From: Elysia chlorotica
Lineage: Eukaryota > Mollusca > Gastropoda > Plakobranchidae
DNA: 64,000 bases
Reading direction: 5' to 3'
Assembly: GCA_003991915.1 (NCBI GenBank)
Contig: RQTK01000022.1
Coordinates: forward strand, 1,012,880 to 1,076,879
A program made the position numbers and the translations under genes. Positions 12,877 to 24,300 of the stretch are shown in pieces; positions within the stretch are counted from its first letter, which is position 1, and each line of letters opens with the position of its first letter. The notes below the pieces were generated by a model. It did not search any database. It had not been told where the DNA came from and saw nothing but the letters and a program-made list of their open reading frames with translations.

Positions 12877-14961
12877 AATGTGGTGGTTTTAGTTCTTTGT
12901 TTGTTTGTTTTTTTTTGTTTTTGTTTTTGCTGTTGTTGATTTTCTTGCTACTAGTGCACTAGCGGTAAAAATATAAGAAGTAAAAATTCAAGCTGTAAAA
13001 GGATAAAATTAACTTTTTCTCTTTTTTTAGATCAGTTCAAGAATTATGGAATAGCTTTTACCTAGATTATTAATTGTATTTATTTTAATTCAATATTTTA
13101 TGAACATACAATTTTATAATATCTTTGCCAGTTATGGCTAATTGCCAAAACCCGTTTCAAGCGAGTACCACAGTAGAGATACTAGAGACTGACCCAAAAG
13201 GTGAGGGGTTTAAACCAATTCCATTTTGGCTTTGTCTAATAGCCTTTTATTGATTTGCGCTACATATGACAGTTTAACTTATTAATTTTTTTATTTTTTT
13301 TTTTGGAGAGTTTTGTTTTTAAAAAGAAACTATGGAAGGTTTTATACTTAAAAATAAAGTTTTTTGACTGAAAGAAACTTTAATATATTGAATAAGATAA
13401 GAAAATTCGTTTTAAGGCTGTTCTTTTTTATTTTATTTTTTCCGGTCAGCGGTTATAGTTTTCTTTTACTGCTGATATTAAATGTTATGATGGAAAAAAA
13501 TTACATGCATATGTCAATTTGTTGGAAAGCTTTTGAAAAAAAATTATAACAGGGTTCAGAAAGTTGAAACCTACACTATGATCACAACGTGTGTTTATGT
13601 TTGATAAAAATAAATTAAGCAAACGTCAAAAAGACACGTTTCTATACTTGATCTTACAATGATCTTACAAAGAGCAGCCTTATCTCTTAGTTTCCAAAAG
13701 ATCGAATTCCTTGTTTGGTCAGTACACGAGGATCTCCGCATTTCACATTGTCTATGAAGATAAAAGTGCTATCAACTTCAAAACAGGCTGCATAAAGACC
13801 ATTTCAGAATTACTTATTATTCTTTGGGGTGCTCCAGTGTGTTTTAATGGTATAGCAAAGGAAAAATACAATTAATTGTTAATATGGTAAACTCAGATTC
13901 AGTAGATTAATTTCATTCTCTGCTATTATCTGGTTTGAAGGTTTTCTACGGTAAAATTATATTAAATGTACATTTATATAGAGTACCTTATAAAAACGAC
14001 GCATAATCAATTGCAGAGACAGTAGTAGGGACCACATAAGTCTTAACACAAACACTTTTTGGCGCGATTTTTTCACATACGTATTTACACCCAACCACAT
14101 AAAGATATTGGCAATCTTACATAAGAATCTGAGCAGTCCATTGCAGCCGGCTATGTTGTAATTAAGCAGATGTTTCCACCCACATAGTACAAAAGCAAAG
14201 TTTAATTTGTACCTACATAGCTCACACAGGGGAGAATTACAAATGTTTCTATCTCAATCCAGATAGTTTAGAACAAGATGATGTTGTAGCCCCGCTAGAC
14301 AGATTATTTTAATCTACCTGCACGTGTGTGTGTGTGTATGTGTGGGTGGGTGTGGGTTGCTAGTTGGGAGGAGCTACGTCTTTCTTTTTAGTTTTACCTG
14401 TAAGTGATGCAGGTATTTGAGATTATTATGAAGTGTCTCTACCTGCCCATCCACAATGCTCTCTATTTTCAGACACAGAGGTTTTGAACCTGGGCCCTTC
14501 CACCAATACCATCTGGTCTCTGTCTGTGAGTCAACCCGCCTCCCATAGTGCACAGCTGGTGACGTACTTCCGGGTGGCCTCTGAACCCACTAACCTTGTG
14601 TGGTTGGTTGTGCTCGACAAACAGCTGGACTTAGAGCAGATCTACACAGACTATGTAAACAGCTAGATTTAGAGCAGATCTACACAGACTATGTAAACAG
14701 CTAGATTTAGAGCAGATCTACACAGACTATGTAAACAGCTAGACTTAGAGCAGATCTACACAGACTATGTAAACAGCTAGATTTAGAGCAGATCTACACA
14801 GACTGTGTTAACAGCTAGGTGTAATCAAGTATTATTTCAACATTATTCTTGCAGATGTATAATTTATACGGCTGTGGATTGTTGAGATAATATTATCATT
14901 CTGTTGTCTTATTTACTATGCAGTTTTGACTTCTCTTAGGTTTCCAATATAAATTTTTATG

Positions 14962-14997
<36 letters not shown>

Positions 14998-15061
14998 TCT
15001 CTCTCCCTCTCTCTCTCTCTCTTTCTCCCTCCCTCTCTTTCTCTATGTAATTTTTTACCTG

Positions 15062-15100
<39 letters not shown>

Positions 15101-15178
15101 CTCTCTATCTCTCTATCTTTCTCTCTCTCCCTCTCTCTCTCTCTGTTTCTCTCTATCTCTCTATCTTTCTCTCTCTCC

Positions 15179-15256
<78 letters not shown>

Positions 15257-15286
15257 NNNNNNNNNNNNNNNNNNNNNNNNNNNNNN

Positions 15287-15366
<80 letters not shown>

Positions 15367-18300
15367 TCTCTCTCTCTCTCTCTGTCAGTCTCTCTGTACT
15401 TGAATTACGTCTTCAATTTGCATTCAATGCGAAGCAATATTAATTTTACAAGATCATTCCTTTCACATTGTTACATGAAAGTTGCTTTTTCAATATCTTC
15501 ACTAACGTAATTTTTTCCAGAGTATAGTGCTGGAGACAATCATTCTGGATCTAAGATGCTCAGACGTGTCCTCTGGCATGCAGGTAAGCAGGAATTGCAA
15601 AAATCGCTTAATGTTTAAATGTTCTGTATTGTTATTTACCTGTGATGCTTAAGACGTCTTTACAATACTGTAAATTGTAGTACGACCTGGCTCAAAGGCT
15701 GCGATAAAGGCTACCAAGAAGGGAGATTTTATCTGAGTTCTTTTTATGGCAAAAAGGCATTGTTATTTTACGAGGAAATTTGATCTCTGTGGCACACCAA
15801 GCACAAGAAGAATTCAAAGAGTGTGAAATGGAATACATGCACCGTGGTTTGCAGTGAACACTGGTAGCGAAATTGGGAGATCAGTTGACAGAGTGTTAAA
15901 AGTGGATAATTTTTTTGTTGTTGTCCTTTTTATTCGGTCATGTATTTTTCGACGATGTTGTTGTTTTTGTTGTTATTGTTGTGTGTGTGTGTGTGTGTCT
16001 TTATTTTAGTATTTTAATTGCTTTTGGGTGGTTCTCTCTGGATTTTTTTTGTTTTTGTTTTTGTTTTGTTGGGTTGTGTGTTGTTGTGTATATATATATA
16101 TTATATTATTATTTGTTTTTTAATGGAGGGGGGGGGTATTTGTCTATTAATTTATTTTTAAGTTTTTGGCTTTTTGGATATGTTCATGGCGAGGGTGCCC
16201 ATGTAACACAAAGGAATAAACATAATGATTTCCCAGTTAAAATCAACACTATTAAGATAGTGCATGCAATTATAACGATGGGGACGATGATGTTGGTGGT
16301 GATGGTGATGGGTTATATCATGGTGGTATAGGTGCTAGTGCTTGTGCTAGTGCTGATGCATGTTGTAATAATAAGGATGTTATGAAGGAGACAACACTGC
16401 AGCTTGTAGATAGTTCTATTAATGGAAAGTCTTTTTTTTGTTTGAATAGTTTCCACAAGATTCGAAAAATTGCATTTTCTATGGTTTTACTTTAATTTAA
16501 ACGAACTGTAGAATTGCAATCGGTGTCTTTATACCCACCTATCCCTCTCCGACCCCCCCCCCCACAATCCTCCACCCAGGTGCCATATTCCGGTGTGATA
16601 TCTGTAACACCAGTTAGCGAGTTTCGCCCCGTGTTCCTTCCTCGCGCACTAGAACAGGAAGTACCCGAGGTATTGTACAGTACTAATATTCTGATCATTA
16701 ACTTTCTGTTCACAAATGTAAATGTAATCTTGAAGATTTTTTACTTGTTGTATTTTTTTAAATTTAAAACATCATTATCTATTAAGTTTGAGATTAAGAT
16801 ATGAGTAATGTGTTCATGAATACTGAATATTTAACGGTTTAGCTTAGAAAAAAGGTTTTACTCCCCCCCCCCCTTCCTCCCACAGCTTCTCGCAATTTTA
16901 AAAGACTTTACTGGAAATAATGTTAAAATGGAAAGTATTGCCTAATAGATATATATTTGTCATCGGATGTTTAAACAATCAATGGCTGTAAGTACAACGT
17001 TATGGTAAGCTTACGATTGGTCGCAATATATACAAATCATATGGCTTACGCCGAGTTGTAAGCTGCTGCAACGTTGTACTAACGACAAGTACATGCATCC
17101 CAAAATCACAGCATATCGTTTTCTTTCAATCTAGATATTGTTAACTTGCTTAGGATCGCCCATCATCGCGGTGTTGCACTTAAAACTTTTTTTTTCAGTT
17201 AAAACTTACAGCTATTGGGTGCGTTGCTGTCTTTTAATCAATATGACGTTTTGTTTTCATTTTCCTCCCTGATATATTACTGCAAGGATGCCGCCGTAAA
17301 CTCCGAAGTGTTTAACTTACAACCGCTGGTCAGCGATGCTGACGTATACAGAGGCGCTTCCGACATTGACCAGTTTGAGAGCTCTCCGTACGCCGGAAGC
17401 CTGGTAAGTACAGTCTATTAATAGACATTCTCAAGTAGAGGTTGACGGTAAGGTGGGATGGAGTTTGAGTTGGTTGTTTAGCGTGCAAAGTCGGAACTGT
17501 ACAGCTTATATTGCAGTCGGGTACTTAGACTTACGTCTGACAATTTTACGTGATGTTAAACAGAGATTGCAAGACAAGCCTCTGAAAATTTTACGTCCTG
17601 CAATAGAAAGATAGATGGGATATCATGACTCTTGTCTCAGCTGGTTACACTATACATACTGTGCCGACGTAAACACTAGAGGACAAAATTGGACAATCAA
17701 TTTCGACCAAACGTGTGTTTCGAGTCAGGGGCGTTCTAATCGAAGACCAGCGATCTACCACCTGCGCCCGTTCGCTCCTGTAGTGTGCAGATAATTGGAA
17801 GTCACAAAGCAGTTCCTGAACTTAAAATGCGGGGCATGTTCCAATGTAAAAGCATATATTATATATGCTTTTAATGATGTTAAGGAAGTATGGAAAGGGT
17901 TGAAAAATATTGTCGGATTTTATTTATTATTCAGATCGTAGACGGAGATAACTATGTCAATGAACTTAATAATTTTTATGCACGTTTTGACAGTAAGGAA
18001 TTTAGTGATCGTATCCAGTCTCTCACACAGCAAATTTCTAATGACAATAATGATACCCTTCCGTCGATAGAAGAAGTTGATGTTGAGCGGGTTTTCTCAT
18101 CTTTAAAAAAGAACATAGCATGCGGGCCAGATAATATTAGTTCAAATACTTTGAAAACGTGCTCCAAACAACTGGCACCGATTTTTACAAAGATTTTCAA
18201 TAAACATGATACACATGTTTTATAAAGCGACAATGCTCAGCCTGATCTCTTTCTGTCTGACGGCTTGGGGCGGGAATACAAAAGTCTCTGACAAAGAAAA

Positions 18301-21300
18301 AATAAAATAGTGTTCTTAGGCGGGTTTCAAAATGTACAGGCGAGAGTCCTGATAGTGTGCTAAAACTATTTGACACACTGTCCTTTAAGAAAATGTTGAA
18401 TATTCTGAAAGACCGAAGGCATCCCCTTGCTAAACAGTTACGTCTGTCTCAACGGTCTGGAAAACTAATACACCTGAAGGCTAGAACGGACAGATATTTA
18501 AAATCATTTATGTCACATGCTATACGCCTACATGGCATCAATTACCTAATCTAAACGCTTAGCTTTTATTATACAGTAAAATACCCTAAATCATGCCATC
18601 TTGCGTTTATCTGTGATACATTTTTTGTATATACATATATGATACATCTTATATAGCCTCCATGATTATTATATACATATACATCTTACTGTTTTCCGTT
18701 TATTCGTGTTTATATATAGACACTTTTATACTGTTTTCTTTAAATATCAGTTAATACGCTACCAGTGTAGTGTTAAAAACTACAACAATTATTCTGATAT
18801 AAATTATTATATATTTATCTATATACATAATTTAATTTATCCATGAGATCTTAACTACTTTGTATCTAGAATTTATAACAATCAGACTATTATCATATTA
18901 TATACATTTCTATGTTATTTATATGTTTTATTATATGTTTTTTAATACAATGCAATGATTATTGTCTATCTAACATATAGAGCCCATGTAACCACGACAA
19001 AGATTTTCCTTGGATGGGCAATAAAGTATAATCTTATCTTATCTTATCTTATCTTATCTTATATATATATATCTTTCCCTCCCTCTCTCTCTCTCTCCAT
19101 CTCTCTCTCTCTCTATCTATCTATCTCTCTCTCAGCATTAAACTATGAACTATTTTGTACACATTATTTCTCAGCTGCATTGGTGTACAAACCTTTAAAA
19201 TCATACTAAACTTAATAATTAATCATTAATTTGTGCAAAAGGATGTATACATGGTTCTTTCCAGCACCTCAACATCCTTTACACTGAGAGGACGGGAGGT
19301 TTTGTTTGAAGCGAGGGTCTCTAACCACCAACTTTATTTTAGAACAAATGTGGGTTATAATAGCTGGCTCATGTGGTAGAGCTTTGGGTCTTTAGTCGCG
19401 AGGCCCACATGGTAAGACAAACGGTGATCCCACTGGAAGGGCATCAGTACGATTTCACTGGTTGAGACAAAAGTCCTGGTAACTGCGTTGTTCTGTGTAA
19501 TAGCCGTAAAGCTGTCAATCGCCATTTTGGGACCCGACTTCCGATACATTTTTCGTTGATAACCTAGGATAATTTAAACTAGGACAGAGCTTTTCTCACA
19601 CAAAGAAATTAAGAGTTATTAGATTATTAAATATTTCAACCGGCGTTCAGGTTATAAAATTACCAAGACGTAGTTGCATGTCCGTCCATGTGTGTGTGTG
19701 TGTGTGTGTGTTCGTTTCTTGAAGACTGCTAAAATGGTGGTTAGAACATTTTTATGAAGATAGATGGGAGGTTTTGTAAGTGGCAAAGAAAGAATATTGA
19801 TAATGATGTTGAGATGTATACTTTTCCTACTTGTGGTCATTGTGATACCCTTAACCTTGAATACTGTAGTGCTATACTAAGACATTTGACATATAAAAAA
19901 CAACGTATTCTTTTATTTTCCTATTTTCATCTGTAGCCAGACGGTTACTCCGTGTTTGATGTTGCCGCAGACGGTACCGTTCGCCTCTTGCTGAGTCTTG
20001 ACTACGATGCAGGGGAGACAACTTTTGTTTTAAATGTTACGGTTAAGGTAGGCTGTATATTATTTTGAGTTGTTCCCCTTCCGTGCTTTTATAATAATTG
20101 TGTTAATTTACTTACGGTTTATTTAATGTCCATTTTCTATTTCTTGCAAATTAAAATCAAAAGCCTGAAAAACTTATTGAGCACACTGTATTTTTTCACC
20201 TTTACCTGTGCGCCTAAATTTCCTTTTTAATATGTTCTAATACAAAAAAGTGTTTTCACTGCTGATTAATAATGCATAATCTTACATAAATATTCAATCA
20301 AATGTCAAGGTTATTTTATATTTTAAAACTGTATGGTTCTTTTATATCGCAATTACAGTGGTTTATGCATAATGATTTATTAGACAGTTTTGGCATGATT
20401 AGACTAGTTTAGGCACAATCACAGCCATTAATCAACTCTGTGAGCACAATGTCTTTGAAAGAAACGCTTGATATAAAACCAGTATCAATCATTTGTTTTT
20501 TTTTGTTTTTGTTTTCTTTGAATGCCAACTAATTTCTCACCTATAGAACCTTTTTTGTCATTCTGTTAACTACCAGCAAATTTTAGTTTTCCAAAAACAG
20601 AACCAAAAAAGGAGAGAGGCTCTAGATCCCTCGAATACCTGTAACGTGAACATAATTTAAGGCACCAGATGGATCATACGGTAGTTTTGCTCTAAACTGA
20701 AGAGCAGTTCGAGTCTCCTGTCTTCGTATAGCACTATTAGTGAATCCTAGCAACCGTTTCGTAGACTTAATTTAACTTTTATTTCCCCAGGATATCGGAG
20801 GCCTGTCCTCTACAGCTACCATCCGTATCACTGTGAGGAACGTCAATGATAACCCACCCGTGTTTGACTTCTCTGGATGTTCAGGCGACGGGTGTGCTCT
20901 CACTGAGTATAAAGCTACAGTCACCCCAGACTTTACTGTAAGTACAGAGTACGAAGCTACAGTCACGGAACTGAGTACAAAGCTACAGTCACGGCAGACT
21001 TTACTGTAAGTACTGAGTACAACGCTACAGTCACGGCAGACCTTACTGTAAGTACACACAGTACAAAGTTACAGTCACTGCAGACTTTAATGTAAGTACA
21101 GACAGAGTACAAAGCTACAGTCACGGCAGACTTAACTGTAAGTACGGAATACAAAGCTACAGTCACGGCAGACCTTACTGTAAGTACACACAGTACAAAG
21201 TTACAGTCACTGCAGACTTTACTGTAAGTACAGACAGAGTACAAAGCTACAGTCGCTGCAGACTTTACTGTAAGTACACACAGTAGAAAGCTACAGTCAC

Positions 21301-24300
21301 GGCAGACTTTACTCTAAGTACAGACAGAGTACAAAGCTACAGTCACGGCAGACTTTACTGTAAGTACAGACTGAGTACAAAGCTACAGTCACGGCAGACT
21401 TTACTGTAAGTACAGACAGAGTACAAAGCTACAGTCACTGCAGACTTTACTGTAAGTACAGACAGAGTACAAAGCTACAGTAACGCAGACTTTACTGTAA
21501 TTACAGACAGGCAGAGTACAAAGCTACAGTAACGCAGACTTTACTGTAAGTACAGACAGAGGAGAAAGCTACAGTCACCGCAGACTTTACTGTAAGTTCA
21601 GACAGAGGTGGACTAGGGTATGAATTGTCTCACACAGAGAGTCCGGAATAGCAATTTTATGTGCAAGAGTATTGTGTGAAAATAAGATCCGAACGTGAAG
21701 TAGGATGTCAGCTTGTACGGGACCCAAGATTCACGTCTGACAATTTTACGTGCTGTCTCAAAAGGAAATAGTAAGGAAATACCATGACTCCTACCTCAGA
21801 CAGTTACATGGTACTGACGGATGTGATTTGTTTTTAAGTTTACATGAGTTTTTAAAAAAATACCATCTTAATGTGAAGTACTGCCGTCAACAAAGTGATA
21901 TTAATGCAGGTTTAGTATTCAAACAAGAAAGCTGATATATTTTGGCTATCTAAGATGCCATGATTGGCTTTGTAGAAGTGAACTGCCATTTCAAATTGAC
22001 CCCTTTAGGGATGGCACCAGATGAATGATTCATTTTGCAATGCGAGGAGAGAAACATGCTAGATCGTCCAATAAAATGAAAAGCCTCAAAATTTCCATTG
22101 AGCGGAACCAAAAAGAGATAGAAAAAATACGGTTAACTTGTGAAGGAATTAGTTTGTAATTCAATACTCATTCGACTTACGTTAGCTTTTTTTTAAGTCT
22201 GTTGTCTTTGTTCATTCTTTTCGTTTTTTGATGGAAAGTTTCTGGGGTTTTTGTTTCTTTTATTCGTATGAGAAAGGATTCCTAACCTTGTTCAATTTTT
22301 AAACAAGATCTCACTGGACCAGCTGACTTCAATCATTCCGAATATTAGACAATTAGGAAAGACAATATATTGTAACAAGTACTCAAATATCGTCCCTTCA
22401 TTCATCGGCGATATTTTTGTTTCTTTAATCGTTTTTGTATTGTAATTCATCGTGTATAGTTTATGCAATGAATCCCTAACATTGAAATAGTTCTAATCAT
22501 CATCAACTCCCTCAGGGCCAGCTGACCTCCATCATCCCGAATGCCATCACAGCTACAGATCCAGATCTAGATCCAGTCTCATACAGATTTGTATCAGGTT
22601 AAAAACCATTGCTGTAGCGATTAATGTTTAAAATTGTGGACGTAAGTACAACGTCGCGGTAGCTTAAAACTGGTCGTTAATCTTCATATTCGCATATCAG
22701 ACAGCTTAAAACTGGTCGTTAATCTTCATATTCGCGTATCAGAGCTTAAAACTGGTCGTTAATCTTCATATTCGCATATCAGACAGCTTAAAACTGGTCG
22801 TTAATCTTCATATTCGCGTATCAGAGCTTAAAACTGGTCGTTAATCTTCATATTCGCATATCAGACAGCTTAAAACTGGTCGTTAATCTTCATATTCGCA
22901 TATCAGACAGCTTAAAACTGGTCGTTAATCTTCATATTCGCATATCAGACAGCTTAAAACTGGTCGTTAATCTTCATATTCGCATATAAGGCGAGTTGTA
23001 AGCGTGCTGCGAAGTTGTGCTCACGACCTGATGTTGTGAAATGATATGCTAAATATCAAGTTAGAAACAAATGCCAGCAGTGAAATGTATGCTCTGCCGT
23101 CAGTCTATTAGAAATTAGAAGCTTTGAAGCCCTTTATCCAAGGAGTAATGTTTTAATCTGTGTAGAAGTTATACATTATCATTTATCACTTTTGATTTTG
23201 TTATATTGAGTACCGGTTAATTCTGTTGTGCGTTTAAAGACCATTATATATCGTTTTATGAACTATTTCTAGTAATTGTTTTGCTTGAAAGAGTTGCCAT
23301 ACCCTAATTCACAGCTGTCCTTTCTGTTTCAATCCTAATGATCATAAGCGATTTAGACGCTTTTTTTGTTTTTAATAAATTTGATGTTTTATAGAATTGG
23401 CAAACTTGTCCTACCGTGTGCCGTTTAAACGAAAGTGTGCATTTCAGAATGTATACTGTTCTTTTTATTTTGTTGTTATAAGGATCACCCGCGAACTTCA
23501 GCAGCTACCTGCAAATAGATGCTGCAACAGGCGCTGTGACCATGACACAGGCTGTCGGAGAATTTAGATTTGGTCACTTTAGTGTCACTGTGGAGGTATG
23601 TTCTAATAAGCGCGTAGTTGGTTTGGTTTTTGTTTTGTAAACTGGGGGTGTAACAATGTACACCAATATAACAACACTGTAAAATCTAATAGCAGAGGCT
23701 TGTTGGGGCTGGTACAATTTTTGTCAATATATTTATTATCCATGAAATAGAAGGTTTTTTCAAAGGAATATAATGAAATTTCATTATCTCTGTACTATAT
23801 TGATGTGATTATAGCTAAAATGGGTCGTTTTGAAATAATCATCGAAACTCCTACCTGGCATCTTGCATTTTTAAATTAAGAAACGTATAAGAATGTTAAT
23901 TACTTTCTAAGCGCCGCGTGAATTGTGGAGTGCTTTACTTACACTCTACCATTGTCAAAAAATATTGCAATGCCTCAAAATTGCTAATCGGTTCTTGTAT
24001 ATCAGGCTCAAATCTGTTGTTTCAATAATCCAATATTACTGAATCAGCTATGCGTACTTATTTTTTACATCATTGGAGCGGTTCTTGCGGTATTGTATCT
24101 TAAAACCAGAGTTTAATCAAAGGTTTGATGGAATATTGAAATTTTTACTAGTCATCATCTTAAGAAAAAAGAGCCCATTGCCCACTTATTATTATGTGGA
24201 TTTTTTGGTGTTTTTGTTTTGTTTTGTTGGCGTTCGTTTGTTTTTTTAGTTAATATTATTTTTACCCTGATGCTAAGCATGTCAATAATGAAGATTTATA

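Noticed and set aside
17849-17873. Palindrome around GCATATATTATATATGC
   Set aside because: AT-rich palindromes of this size are expected by chance in this sequence.
20772-21244. Minus-strand open frames of 93-95 aa with repeated VCRDCS-like units
   Set aside because: Antisense translation of the exon 8 end array.
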